Below, in pieces: positions 24,540 through 35,876 of a DNA stretch of 64,000 nucleotides. How positions within the stretch are numbered: position 1 is the stretch's first letter; every line of letters begins with the position of its first letter. The notes beneath the pieces were generated by a model, which worked only from the letters and a program-made list of their open reading frames with translations, did no database searches and was not told where the DNA came from. This DNA comes from Aspidiotus rigidus (Eukaryota > Arthropoda > Insecta > Hemiptera > Diaspididae). The DNA is taken from assembly GCA_035079385.1 (NCBI GenBank), contig JAVHKY010000013.1, positions 1,922,001 through 1,986,000 of the forward strand. The letters run 5' to 3'. The position numbers and the translations under genes were made by a program.

Positions 24540-24680
24540 AAATCGATTTGAAAGCGACGTGGCAAATGAGTGGGAATGAAGTCGACCCCATATCGGCCCC
24601 ATATCGGCGTCAACATGAGGTCGATTTCCGGAATATATCGACGCTGATCAGTGTCGACCCTAAATCGACATCAAGTGGAC
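24540..24680. repeat. ATCGAC-rich dispersed repeat, copy 2
   Basis: Contains GAAGTCGACCCC, GAGGTCGATTTCC, TATCGACGC, GTGTCGACCC and AAATCGACATCAAG within 140 bases. The 92-residue open frame covering it is a by-product of the repeat. Confidence 0.5.
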
Positions 24681-24780
24681 GGTCGGCATGGTTCATCTCT
24701 TTCTCAATTTTAGGGTATGCTATAACTTCAGACCAAGCTGAGGCTGCTTCTAAGATTTTTCAGCTGAACTTTCAATTTTA

Positions 24781-26830
24781 ATTTTTAATACAATGGTCAA
24801 CTGCTGATACTATTTCAACCAAAACACCTCGCGCACATCTGGAATTAGTTTTAGGAAATGGTCGTTCATTTAATAAGGGCACATAAATCATCAAAAGTAG
24901 GGTATCGATTTAATTCGGAAGAGAGATATAGCGAAATTAGAGAATGTACCAAGGATGTATGGAGCAATGTTAAGTTTTAAATCTTGAATAAACTTGTAAA
25001 GTGGTACACGTATAGATACCTATAGCCTACATATAGACTAAAAACAAAGTGTGCATTCGTTTTCAATTGCCCGCAGGTCAAATTCACCAGCTGCCAGCAT
25101 TAATAATCTCGTTAGCTCCTCGTCAAATTTTATTTCTTGTTGCTAGTCCACTTGTCACTCGTCGGAATTGGAGCTATTTCTTGACATCGAAACGAGATGC
25201 GAACAAGAAAACGGCAGCATTCTTGCCGCAGAACTACACGTAATCGTAATACGTATATATGTTGTGTATGCGCTAGTTTTTCTTGAGTTATTATTCAGCA
25301 GTATTCGACGTACTCACTCTGTATATCGATACTTACGATCATTTTCAACGAAGAGCGGAAAGAATGCGAATGTAAATATTGTTATATTGGGTATCTACGC
25401 TGTCCAAATATTATCTCTCCACTACCTATTTAATGAACCGAATGTGGCTTAACAAGTGCAGGGATCATCTGACTTGTCAACAATCATACATTGAGCTAGT
25501 GAAAATTCATGTCTGAGCGGAGCTCGGGTTTTGCGCAACGAGAATTGTTCGCCCAAATCAGAACATTATCAGTCGTGTACCTAATGGTTTTCAAATAATA
25601 ACGAAAAGAGATTCTACATTTTCCGGTAACCTCTAAAGGAATTACGAGTAGGCAGTATTTCCGATTGCCGGATGACAGAATTTTCACCAGTCGCTGTCGC
25701 TTTCGAATTACCGTACTTGGTGTTTTTTTTTTTTCCAAAGACGCAATAACGATGGCTTACAACTGCTGATCGTCGGTAGTAGGCTTTAATGTCTGCTTGG
25801 CAAAAACATACGGACGAAGACCACGATTATTCAATTTAATCGAGGAAATACTGACCTCGTTCCTACGATGTGGCATTTCTTAATAGCGATAATGCTGTGA
25901 CATAAGGAGCTTGATATTGGTTGTCTAGTTTCGCGCTGGCCCAACAGCTATAGGTCGTTCAGCACACATTTCTATGTACGCGGATTCCAACAGTGCCAGT
26001 GGTCAGTTCGTATTCGTACGTAGAAAGTTCCCTGTGCACCTTACAAATGTACCGAGATTGTTTTTTATTATTATTATTTCTCGCTCTCTCATTCTCATAT
26101 AAGAAATCTATTTTCTCAACAAGTTCCCAATGATTAATTGAATTCCCATAAAAGGACCCATTTGATTAAATTCTGCAGGTACGCTTTATAGTCGTATACT
26201 TGTGTTTACTACTCAGATCGTCGTAACGGTTTTCATTCTGATTTCAAAAGCTCGTGGATATACGTACGAATGCCATGTGATCAAGTATGAAGGATTTGCA
26301 TATCGTTTTGTTGACTTTTCAAAAAAAAAAAAAAAAAATTTTTCCGAGCTGTTTTCATTACTTTTGCCGATTGCAGACTGTCGTTTTCAAAGAGGACCCG
26401 ATAAACAAAACTGACCGAAAAGTTAGGTACTTTTTATGTGTAGAAAGTCTTGGTCGAATGAGCATCGAATCGACAGCGTGTCAACGTCGATTTCAGATCT
26501 ATATTTAGTTTTGACTCATTTGTCATTTTGATTTCAGGCAGCGGCTTGAAGGAGACCTTCGAATAAAAAAATTTCCTTGGGAGGAGAGTAGGTTGGAGCA
26601 AAAAGTTATCGGAAGAGGGTTCTTTCCCAGTTTTTGGCGGTTTGTTCTAATTCTTCTCCCCTATTTCCGTAAATACGTAGTCAAGATTTCGAGTGGAATT
26701 CTTGGAATGTTCCTAAAACCGACTGCTCTGGTGCTCGATCAGCGGGCTATTACTAGTTTTCTGGGGATTTAAACTGGCCAACTTTGAATCGAACTAATTG
26801 TCTCCTGTTGTAATTTTTTAGTTCATTTTC
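24781..26830. other. unassigned sequence
   Basis: Short poly(A) and poly(T) runs at 26,321 and 25,722; no gene or shared repeat recognised. Confidence 0.45.
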
Positions 26831-26841
26831 CGTTTCCTCTT

Positions 26842-26900
26842 AGTGATGACACCGAGGCTGTATCGAAACGTCGATAAGTTTTTATTTCAATAAAAGCCGT
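26842..26900 (+). other. possible Penelope-type end with CTGATGA-GAAAC-like core
   Basis: GTGATGACACCGAGGCTGTA is followed by TCGAAACGTCGATAAG and a T-rich, AATAAA-containing stretch. Such a GATGA ... CGAAACG arrangement is typical of the ends of Penelope-like elements, where hammerhead motifs occur. No long stem can be formed here, so this is at most a relic. Confidence 0.3.
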
Positions 26901-26919
26901 TCATAATTTTTCTAAAATT

Positions 26920-27335
26920 GACGTCGACCTGGAGTCGATCTACCACTAGCATTTTATGACATCGCTACCATGGAAAAGAATTATCTTTTATGTTGCATAT
27001 AAATTACATTGGACCTAAGATAGCTCTGTTCTAGGGACGATATTATATCTGTTTGGTGACTTTGCTACCCGCAGACAGAATGCGTATAGTCATGATTGTA
27101 CATATAATGAGGGCTATTGAGAATTTCAATTATGCCTGACTAGTATAGCGATGATCGAATCGGGGCTAACTAATAAAATCCAATAATAGGAGTCGACTCT
27201 TTTTTGACCTCGATTTTAAAACCGTATCGGATTGTACTTTCATAATTACGCCGTGTCGATGTCGATTGCTGGTCTTTTGCCGATGATTGATGTGTAATCG
27301 ACCCAAAATCAGCTTAGATTTCCAAGCGACATTAA
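26920..27335. repeat. ATCGAC-rich dispersed repeat, copy 3
   Basis: It begins GACGTCGACCTGGAGTCGAT and includes GTGACTTTGCTACCCGCAGA, which matches GTGACTGTGCCACTCGCAGA at 30.97 kb. It ends near TGTAATCGACCCAAAATC. The shared segment shows that these are diverged copies of one repeat and not just word clusters. Confidence 0.6.
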
Positions 27336-28465
27336 AAGCTTTCAAGTTCTGAATAATAAACTTTTAATTTCTTATTTTTGAATATCGATACTCCTATAGA
27401 GGTTAAGACGTTTTATGGTAATCTTCGTCCTATTGAACACATGTGTCGCTCACCTTATATCAATATTGTGTGACGACATCTTCAAAAAGCAGTGGAGATC
27501 GCGTGTTCTCCGTTGCTATGGCGAACAAACTTTCAGGCGTTTTATGCAATATATCCCTAGTATGCACATCACATTACTAATCCTCTTTTAGACTCCAGTA
27601 TTCCATACCTTCTAAATATCCTCTACCTTGAATGTAATGGAATGAAATTTAGAGAGAAACGGTTCAATATATTTTGATATTATACTCCATAACTCGACGT
27701 TACGGGTTAACATGAACGAATTCAACTTATTGAAGTATACTGCACACATTTAAAGGTACTGCATTATAATGTGCGTGGTATATGTCGTCAGTCACTGCTG
27801 TTAACTGTTACACAATATTATACTAGTAGTAATACAGTGGTACGACCGATACGTTCATCGTCTTTAACAAAATGATAATAATAATAATAAAACTTGTTAG
27901 AAGTGAACCGTAAAAATGTAATAGGTACAATACGCTATGATACATTCGCGAGCTAATTTTTCCCTCTCCTCATTCCATCTTCATCGTTGCATACGCGGTC
28001 TCTGTCTTCCATTCTTTCCTCGCCTGAAGTAGGCTAATGAAGAAGTGACAACAATGTCGACGAACTGTCCTTTCAGTAGCATGACCTAGTCGTACGAGTA
28101 TAGTACACACGGTGCATCGCAGAATGCATAGAGACCTACGCATAATTAATTTCATTCGATAGGTAATAAATAATATTTCGAAGACACGAAGGTGCCAATC
28201 TAGTTCCGTGAAGATATTTTTCGGAATAATTTATAACTGTATGCACAGTATTGTGCTGATTGGCACGAAAAGGGGGCAAATTTTGTTTGGTACCTATATA
28301 AAAACGATCGCATGTTCTACCAATTCGAAATGTCATTTAAAGCACGATTTTAGCAATATCAACAGGTCCGCAGATTAGAACTAACATTAAACTTTGAATC
28401 AAGTATGGGGTCAGTCACGAAACACGAATAATTTTGCAAGTTTCATTCGATCTTCGCCAATTTTG
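27336..28465. other. unassigned sequence
   Basis: Nothing recognised. Confidence 0.45.
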
Positions 28466-28469
28466 ATGC

Positions 28470-28665
28470 GGAACTAACTTCAAAACTTTGGAAAAAGTAA
28501 TCTTCCTTTATAGCCTGGGAGACAAACTTCTTCCATGGGTCCTTCCTCTCCTTCTTGCATGTAAACATCGCTGGACAGTCGAAATTCTCCCCAGTTCTTC
28601 TCCTCATTTATAATTATACCTCCATGATCGGGATTTTCCTGTACCTCCCCACCCCCTTTTAACAC
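28470..28665. repeat. degenerate purine/pyrimidine-biased repeat
   Basis: Contains CTTCTTCCATGGGTCCTTCC and CTCCCCACCCCC with spaced TCTCC words, loosely similar to the TCCTCCTCCC-containing interiors of the hairpin-ended family. The assignment is weak. Confidence 0.3.
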
Positions 28666-29715
28666 AGTTTGGAAGTTGAATTACCATTTGAATTCATCCT
28701 CAACCTCTATAAATCTTTGGTCGAATTTTTTCGACAGATCGGTGAGAACATCGGCTTCTTCCTCCTTCTTCCTCAGAACCAAAGTTGTGGATGGTGGCTC
28801 GTTTTCCCAAAACCAACAAGTTCTCGCAAAACTCGAAATCCACGTTTGATTACGATACCTGTTTTATGGGTACCTATTTAGTTGACAAACGTCCTCATCT
28901 ATCTGGCGAATTGCGGTTTCGAGAGGACGAGGCCTTAGAGCTAGTTTCAAGATTTACAAAAATTTTCGATAGAGATCACGACAACCAAGGGAATATTTTC
29001 ATAGGCGGCTTCTAATTTTTCATTACGAGCAACTGAATTATCACCTCAATTTAGGTTCATTTTCTTCTCTCATCTCTTCTTCCGACAAAACGTTCTTATT
29101 GACCTCTAGATAAAATTGTTTGTTTTCCAGCAAAAAATTTTGGCACTCTTTATTCGTATTCTTTATTTTCGAACGAGTTTTTCTGGTAAGCTTACACGCG
29201 ACTGAAAATTCTTTACAAATTATCAGAAAAATTTGCTATTTTGTTCGGAACCAGATAAAACGCTCGTGAGGTGAGAAGACGAGGAATTTTGTTTTCGACC
29301 GCCAGCTAAATAATAGTTGAAAAAGATAATCTTCCTGAGCGGACTAACCATGAATAATTAATTTACCATTAGAACGTGCGTTCGCGGTTCCACTTATAAT
29401 CATCTCATTCAACGTGTGTTCATGATTATATTATCGATTTTGGTGCCCTTTCATATATCTCCCTTTCAAGGTTAACCCTCTCGGATATGATACCCATCGA
29501 TTTCAGTTGACAGTACGCACACTTGTTGTTTTTTTCGTTCGGAAATGACGATCGTGTTTAGAGAATAGATTGCAAAAAAACGATTTTCAATGGCAAAATT
29601 TGTATACAAGAAATATCTGACGTCATCTACCGACAAATTAATCTGAAAATTAATTTAAAATCAGTGGACAACATTCCTGATTATAAGATTAGGCGAAAAA
29701 ATCGTTCTGTCTTAG
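28666..29715. other. unassigned sequence
   Basis: No convincing gene; overlapping open frames at 28.67-29.01 kb have no recognisable motif. Confidence 0.4.
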
Positions 29716-30051
29716 AGGTTGCCGATGGCTGAGCTGAATGATGTGACAATGGACTCAATGAACAACAGCGACCATCGATTCGATGTCGATTTCTGGTCGA
29801 CATCACAATTGATTGAGAATTCAATTCCAAGTCTTGCTCGAAATTGCGTCATTATAATGTTGAAATCGACCTTATGTGGAAGTCGATATCAAGTCGTTTT
29901 GGGATTGACAGATGTTGACTCAATAGCCAGGTCAACTTCATGTCGACTTTTCCAAATTTGTATATCAAATTGAAATCGACTGCTCTGTCATTTTAAGTAG
30001 ATTTTTAGTAGAATCAATACGTTTTTGTATAAAATTACGGTCATCCATAAT

Positions 30052-30901
30052 GACGAGGATACTCGAAAGAGTAACGCGGAAGAAAGATGCAAAAGACCAC
30101 ACGATAATTGAAAACACGAGCGCTTTCGGCTAATCAGTACCTGTTCAAAACGGTAACGCTACTATTATTCTGATGTCGGAGGATTTCTATTTCCTCAAGG
30201 GCCAGACGCTTGAAGTAAGAGTTTTTTCCCCATGAAAGAGGACTCCGGACCCCTCTTTAAAATTGTGACCACTTTCGATCAAATGATCAGCAAAGGCTAA
30301 GTCCCCTACTTTCTTTTTCCTCCAAGCTTTTTTATGTTCGTCAACTCTAATTTGGAGCTGACGGCTGGTCATTCCTATATAGACGCCAGGGCAATCTCCA
30401 CAAGCCACCCTATAAACCCCTCTCCTCTCGGCCGCTGGGATAGGGTCCTTCAGTTTGACGAAAAGGCTCTTAACCGTGTTGACATTATAGAAGACCGGCC
30501 GAAAACCGAAGGGGCGGAGGATACGGCCCAACTTCAATCAAAACTTGCCCAGAAACGGGAGTTTAATCCACCGTTTCCTACCATCTTGGCGTAAATCCTG
30601 GGGCAGGAAGATCGTAGAGTCAAAGCATTTCTTTGTGAGCCTCCTACGAACCATAAGGTCAACATCGACATCAGAATAATAGTAGCGTTACCGTTTTGAA
30701 CAGGTACATTCCTGAAGAAGGATTGATCGAATTAGTCTACGGGAATGATTCACATTTCGATGACGCTTGTTCTTGTTGATGCTGGGTTTAGTCGTTTTCC
30801 ACACTTCGAGAATGGCTGATTAACCGAAGGCGCTCGTGTTTTCAATTATCGAGCGGTCTTTTGCATCTTTCTTCTGTGTAACTCTTTCGAGTATCCTCGT
30901 C
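30052..30901 (-). mobile_element. Penelope-like retroelement, 5'-truncated, with inverted flanks
   Basis: The outer arms are inverted copies: 30,052-30,180 and 30,665-30,901, sharing GACGAGGATACTCGAAAGAG, CACGAGCGC, CCGTTTTGAACAGGTAC and TATTATTCTGATGTC or complements. The right arm has about 110 extra bases, including CCTGAAGAAGGATTGATCG; the left arm has lost them. Inside is the C-terminal coding part with a GIY-YIG endonuclease domain. The pairing of inverted pseudo-LTRs with a GIY-YIG domain is characteristic of Penelope-like elements. Confidence 0.88.
30187..30657 (-). pseudogene. Penelope-like polyprotein C-terminus with GIY-YIG endonuclease domain
   Basis: The frame starts near 30,657 (VRRRLTKKCFDSTIFLPQDL), continues KRWIKLPFLGKF, meets one stop (TGA), then is open to 30,187. 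The open 116-residue part contains LGRILRPFGFRPVFYNVN, the endonuclease motifs GVYRVACGDCPGVYIGMTSR and a following R-x3-DEHK, and FADHLIESGHNF. GIY-YIG nucleases nick DNA to prime reverse transcription in these elements. The catalytic Tyr pair and the Arg are present; the reverse transcriptase domain itself is missing by 5' truncation. Confidence 0.9.
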
Positions 30902-31340
30902 GATTTTTAGTTATCGACGTTGATTCAAAATCGATGTAGAGTTACCCTTTCGTTGAATTTCATTTGTTTAGTGACTGTGCCACTCGCAGACAGTATGTGC
31001 AGTCATAAATTACACACACAAAAAAACGCACGACTAAAAGTATTTTTGACGCTGACCACTATGCCGTTCAACGTTTTTCGAAATTGGCTTCGGTTATCCT
31101 GCAACTAACATCATGTTCTCGCGATTTCTTGCGACGCAAGTCTTACCCTCTCGAGCTACCATATTTCGTAAGCCGAGAAGATACACTACACCTCGCAACG
31201 AATCACGGGAAGTTGATTGGACGACTGCACGAATTTTTAGCCGACTCGACTCAATTTGTGTCGATAGTAAAAAAAAAAAACCGATTGATTTGGAATATAA
31301 TTCGACTCATTTTGGATTAATTGGCGATCGAAATTTGAAA

Positions 31341-31555
31341 ACGATCCAGCGATAGGGATTAAAACTGTTCTGGCGTAGCCAAATAAATAAAGGTTATGTT
31401 TCATGTCTGTCATAGTTCAAATTATAAGTTTAGTATGCAATATCAAAAATTTAGTGTTGTGAGGAGGTTGTTCCGTTCATTTGCCCTCCTTCTTGATCTA
31501 GTGCTTATGGGGAGCTCACTCGCTCCTTTCTTCGTCTAGTATAAGTCTAGTTCAG
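31341..31555. repeat. dispersed repeat with CTCACTCGCTCC and CTAGTATAAGTCTAG
   Basis: GGAGCTCACTCGCTCC and TCGTCTAGTATAAGTCTAGT abut the next MITE copy. The complement of the same CTAGTATAAGTCTAGTTCAG flank abuts the MITE copy at 35.06 kb, so the two MITE copies share flanking DNA. Confidence 0.55.
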
Positions 31556-31980
31556 AATATCGTCGTTGGATCGAAAAAAACCTCCTATGTGCCATTTTTT
31601 GAGAAATGCACTTTTTTATATGGTTGGACGCGGAATTTCAAGGCGCATCGACTGGAAAAATCCCCTATGTGCTAAGTTCAAAATTACGCCGGTAGGAGCG
31701 GTTTTAAATACCTCCTATGTGCACCATCTAGAAAATGTGGTTTCGAATACCTCCTATGTGCAGAGCAAACCTCTTATGTGCAATATTTAGGGCCAGGAAT
31801 TCCTCCTTATGTGCAGAGCAAACCTCTTATGTGCAATATTTAGGGCCAGGAATTCCTCCTATGTGCATTTATCGCCCAATATCGCCGTATTTTAGAGAAT
31901 TTTGAAAATTTTTTGTTACTACTGTATCAAAGAAGATTTTCCACATTTAATGAGACGTTTCCAAAGTATTTTGGCCTTAT
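31556..31980 (+). mobile_element. MITE rich in CCTCCTATGTGC, copy 2 (truncated)
   Basis: The left end is AATATCGTCGTTGGATCG; the right end is missing after CCAAAGTATTTTGGCC. Interior identical in plan to the copies at 11.4 and 34.6 kb, in opposite orientation. It carries a 53 bp internal tandem duplication: CAGAGCAAACCTCTTATGTG begins at 31,761 and again at 31,814. The 74-residue open frame is made of the repeat. Confidence 0.82.
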
Positions 31981-33521
31981 TCTTTTCGACGAAAAAAAAA
32001 AAAAGTGTTGCAATAAGATTGGGTAGGAGCCAACCCTTAAGCTTCTGGTTTGCGCTTCAAATTTCTTTCTGGTTTTCCGATTTTGACTTTTTGGACTGGA
32101 AATTCTTCGATCTACAACTTTAAACTTTCAGCTAGCTTTCACATCTGCCTCTGGCCACGGTCGTTCATTCTAGGATCGATTTCCTGACTTCAGCCTACTT
32201 AGCTAATTTGAAACGCCCACTTGGAAGGTGTTAATGGGCACGAGTAAACTACGACTAGGCCAAAGGAACGTCTTCTCTAAATCGAATTCAGGATTTCATA
32301 CTCATAGTGAGTGTTACTCGTTCACTCCGAACTTAATTATTGTATTTAATAATTTTCCACGAGCAACCGAGTGTTTTTGCTCCCTCGGAAAAAACTGAAA
32401 GTTCGGTATTGTGATCTCACTACAATGGCGATGACACATTTCTTTTTCCATCTCAAAAATTTTCTCCGAGATGTTTTAAAACTGCATGATCTGAACCGCA
32501 GATAAGAGGAATATTATTAAAGCGCGACAGCTACGATGATACGAGTAATAATCGTATAATTAATCGTGCGCTTTTAATTTAATAACGAAGAACGATCGTC
32601 GAGTATAATAATGCGCGGAGACGCTGCATAATGTGTATATCGAAAGTACAAAGTAATTAAAATTCACTGCGGAGTGCTTTCTATATGTATACCTATTGTA
32701 AAGAATGAATGATATTTAAGAGGCCTACGAATCGCTCGAAGCTGTATTCACGCGCGCTTTTCATGGAAACAAATTCGAATCTGTTTGATTCTAAGGAATT
32801 CTCCTTCCTTTTCTCTTCCCGCGTATTTTTGACACACGCGATACGTAGGTACGAATATTTTTTAAACCTAGTCGCTCAATATTTTTCAAAATAATATCTT
32901 AGTTTTGCTCTATTTGTATCATATTACTCACGTAACTCGTGATTATCCCATTCTACAGATATTCGAGCGGAAATACTGTATACAGTAACAAAGCTGTATA
33001 ATATAATCATCTAATTCATCTAGATGGTACAACACCGTGAAATGATGATGGTAATGGCTACAAACGTACACAAAAATACGAAAGTGAAAAATAATTTCAC
33101 GTTGGCATCTGCAGAGTTTTCTTGAGAGTCCTCAACTATATAGCGTCAAAAACTGACCTACAACGCGCCCATAGCGAAGTGAGTAGCCTGTGGAAGCGCC
33201 TCGACAAATTAAATCGACGTGGACGGTTATTAAAATATAATTATGCCAAGCCAATATAAAACAGCATCTACGGCACGTAATTAAGGAGGACGACTTTCAT
33301 GAGATTTGCGAGCGTACACGCGTTCCCAAAAGCTGAACATCGTGTGTCCGTTGATCTGATAAATGCAAGTTGTGAACTCTGTTGTTTTCATCGTGTAGAG
33401 TAAGTAACCCGCATTCCAAAAATTATTGCGAAGCAAAAAACTAGGAATGATTCAACGGACAACAATTCGAACTAAATTTCTTAATGATAAATAATATTTG
33501 CGTGATTTTTTTGTACGAGTT
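31981..33521. other. unassigned sequence
   Basis: No gene or shared repeat recognised. Confidence 0.45.
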
Positions 33522-33995
33522 TTAATTTGACAAAAAGATACATTTAGGTTGTCGATAGACTTTGAGTTGCGTGATTAGTGACTGAAATTGTGAAACAGTT
33601 TGCAGCAGTGAAGCTCGAACTCTGATACTAAGAAAATTGAACAGACAGCCCATGATTGTCTCCAATATCAGAACGAGAAGAAAAGGGGAAATTGAAGTGA
33701 TTTCATACTTGATAACAAGAACCACAATTACGTAATGCAATTTTGGCCATTTCCGTAGAAAGAATGATTGGAAAAAAAGTTTTGCGGTTAAACAATATCT
33801 GGTAGTGAGCAACATCGGAAAAAGAAAAGAACTAATCTGTGAAGAACAATAAACCTTCTCCCCGTGACGTTTTAAACTGCCTACTAGCTCCTTGTCCAAA
33901 ATTCCATAAGAATACATGGGGAACATTTCAATCATACTTCGATATTTCAAAACAAGAAATAAATACGAAAACAAAGAGTTTTTGACAAGTTTCAT
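33522..33995 (-). CDS. unassigned 157-residue open reading frame, hydrophobic
   Basis: This is the longest uninterrupted frame in the window. It has several hydrophobic runs (SYLFLVLKY, ISSFLFPMLL, VIVVLVI, FLLVLILETIMGCLF) and could suggest a multi-pass membrane protein, but I recognise no family. In AT-rich DNA of this length one such frame is expected by chance about half the time. No splice, promoter or poly(A) evidence was seen. Probably spurious; a fragment of a receptor-like gene cannot be excluded. Confidence 0.15.
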   Translation of the reverse strand: MKLVKNSLFSYLFLVLKYRSMIEMFPMYSYGILDKELVGSLKRHGEKVYCSSQISSFLFPMLLTTRYCLTAKLFFQSFFLRKWPKLHYVIVVLVIKYEITSISPFLLVLILETIMGCLFNFLSIRVRASLLQTVSQFQSLITQLKVYRQPKCIFLSN

Positions 33996-34319
33996 TTCTT
34001 TGCTCTGACCTTACCCTAATTTCAAAATTTTCGTGCGCGTGCGTGCAGATGACCCTGGGACTCGGAATTGTTTTTTCTCTGAGCCTTATCTTAATTTTGA
34101 AAGAATGTGCCGTGAAGACACTTTTTTGAAGACAATTCTTCGTAGGAAATTTTTTTTTTGGGGGTGGTTTTTTTCTTTGTTCTCGTAACATTATTAGGGG
34201 GCGTTTTTTTTCTTGCTTGTTGAAATTTTTTTTCTTTCAGGGGGGGGGGGCGAAATCTTCGTAAGCTTTGAGGATCACGGCACGTGCGTGCATGCGTGCA
34301 AGATCTCTTTTTGACCTAT

Positions 34320-34602
34320 GAAGTGAATTACTGGTGTACTAGGCTTATACTAGCTTTAAACTAGACTTATATTAGACAAAGAAGGGGGCGAATGAGCGGA
34401 GCGAGTGAGCCACAATTTAAGAAGAGCTGTGAAACCCAGACCTAATATATACAGTATACTAGCTTAGTATACTGGGCCTTATTCTTAGTGTACAGCATAC
34501 TGGCCTAGTACATAGCTAAGCTTTACTATTTGACATTTTATACTAGCGTCATTCTCTAAGCTTCTTTTATACCACAGGCTTAGGAGAAAGCTATTAGCTT
34601 TA
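34320..34602. repeat. dispersed repeat with TATACTAG words and AGCGGAGCGAGTGAGCC
   Basis: CTAGGCTTATACTAG, CTAGACTTATATTAGAC, GGGGGCGAATGAGCGGAGCG and several CAGTATACT / AGTATACTG words. The same words recur at 24.1, 31.5, 40.98, 56.1 and 58.4 kb. Confidence 0.5.
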
Positions 34603-35059
34603 AATATCGTCGTTGAATCGGAAAAAACCTCCTATGTGGCAAAAATGAAATTTTACAGGAGAAGCAAAAAACTGATTATTTTGTGAAAAGAAGGCCAAAA
34701 TACTTTGGAAACGTCTCATTAAATGTGGAAAAGCTTCTTTGATACAGTAGTAACAAAAAATTTTCAAAATTCTCTAAAATACGGCGGTATTGGGCGATAA
34801 ATGCACATAGGAGGAATTCCTGGCCCTAAATATTGCACATAAGAGGTTTGCTCTGCACATAGGAGGTATTCGAGACCACATTTTCTGGATGGTGCACATA
34901 GGAGGTATTCAAAACCGCTCCTACCGGCGTAATTTTGAACTTGAAACATAGGGGATTTTTCCAGTCGATGCGCCTTGAAATTCCGCGTCCAACCACATAA
35001 AAAAGTGCATTTCTCAAAAAATGACACATAGGAGGTTTTTTTCGATCCAACGACGATAT
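34603..35059 (-). mobile_element. MITE rich in CCTCCTATGTGC, copy 3 (complete)
   Basis: Both ends are intact: AATATCGTCGTTGAATCGG on the left and CGATCCAACGACGATATT on the right. The inverted ends extend inwards through AAAAAACCTCCTATGTG. This is the best copy for defining the element (about 457 bp). Flanking DNA on the right is shared with copy 2. Confidence 0.85.
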
Positions 35060-35090
35060 TCTGAACTAGACTTATACTAGACGAAGTTGA

Positions 35091-35172
35091 GCGCCTCCCG
35101 CTCTGGCATTTGACTTAGCACTCCATAAGGGACACCTGCTAATTCCGTTCACAGGATTTGAGCGGGAGGCGC
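35091..35172. repeat. 13 bp perfect inverted repeat with 56-base loop
   Basis: GCGCCTCCCGCTC (35,091-35,103) is matched by GAGCGGGAGGCGC (35,160-35,172). It lies just outside MITE copy 3. It could be the ends of a tiny hairpin element or a transcript hairpin; no further copy was seen. Confidence 0.65.
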
Positions 35173-35654
35173 TTCAGGGTGCGCAGCCGCCTTTCGCTTT
35201 ATTCTAACGGTCAGTCTCTCAGCAGCGCACTCTTCTTGGTTTGGTGCGTGATGTGCGGAGATTTATTTGGCCCTTGGAGTACTAAGACGTCTGCTGCGGC
35301 CACTGGATTGTTAGTGATGGCTCGTGCTGAACATTCGCCTGACCAAAGTTTCCGGCAGTCCCAGTATATTTAGTCTTTCGTCATTCGTAAGCGGAGGTAA
35401 ACAAATCCATCGAGTAATAACTTCTTTTCTAATATTTGGGCCATGTTAGCGATGCTGTACGATACGACGGTAGTTGAACAAGTGAGGTTGAGGAACACCA
35501 TCTTTCGTGCGCGTCTACATCAACACAATATCTACTTTACCATGGAAAATGCTACGTATCGGTCAAAAAATTCATCAGAACTTAGCAGTCGTTTAGTAAA
35601 AAAAGGAAGACGATTCAGTCGAAAGATAATTTCTCATCATTCACGTATGTACGT
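35173..35654. other. unassigned sequence
   Basis: GC-richer than its surroundings at first (35.17-35.37 kb), with a 71-residue frame of no known family. Nothing else recognised. Confidence 0.4.
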
Positions 35655-35659
35655 CAGGT

Positions 35660-35865
35660 GACTCTTCGTGAAAGTGGTTTTTGGGAAATTGGATTCGAAA
35701 ATTGGAACTTTCGTGAAAATGAATTTCGGGAAATTGGACTTCTTCGGGACATTGGATATTCGGGTTAGTGGGTTTCGTGAGAGTGGCTTTCAGAAAAATG
35801 GACATTCGGGAATTTGGGCTTTCGGGAGAATGGGTTTCGGGACAACGGATTCGGGAAATTGTACG
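35660..35865. repeat. minisatellite of TTTCGGGAAATTGGA-like units
   Basis: Units of roughly 12-24 bases such as TTTTGGGAAATTGGATTCG, TTTCGGGAAATTGGAC, TTCGGGACATTGGATATTCG and TTTCGGGAGAATGGG follow one another for about 200 bases. They create long open frames on both strands that are not evidence of coding. Confidence 0.75.
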
Positions 35866-35876
35866 GTAATCGAATG

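Larger units (their letters stand above)
29720..31340. repeat. ATCGAC-rich dispersed repeat, copy 4, split by a Penelope-like element
   Basis: The left part (29.75-30.0 kb) has GATTCGATGTCGATTTCTGG, TTGAAATCGACC and GGAAGTCGATATCAAGTCG. The right part (30.9-31.3 kb) has TTATCGACGTTGATTC, GTGACTGTGCCACTCGCAGA and GACTCGACTCAA. The Penelope-like element at 30,052-30,901 sits between them, so the ATCGAC repeat is the older one. Confidence 0.55.

Noticed and set aside
24535..24780. 92-residue plus-strand frame as a gene
   Set aside because: It covers the ATCGAC-rich repeat and a hairpin-family end; no motif was recognised.
31240..31330. KPIDLEYN-like peptide as the upstream hillarin exon (expected KPIDFYL)
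   Set aside because: Only KPID matches, no splice sites fit, and the segment lies in the ATCGAC repeat.
31566..31790. The repeated 67-87 residue frames in the three MITE copies as a small conserved protein family
   Set aside because: The frames follow the DNA repeat and its CCTCCTATGTGC words, the MITE ends lie just outside, and codon positions show no sign of protein constraint.
33522..33995. Longest open frame as a membrane receptor gene
   Set aside because: No family motif, no splice or promoter support, and one frame of this length is expected by chance in AT-rich DNA of this size. Kept only as a low-confidence entry.
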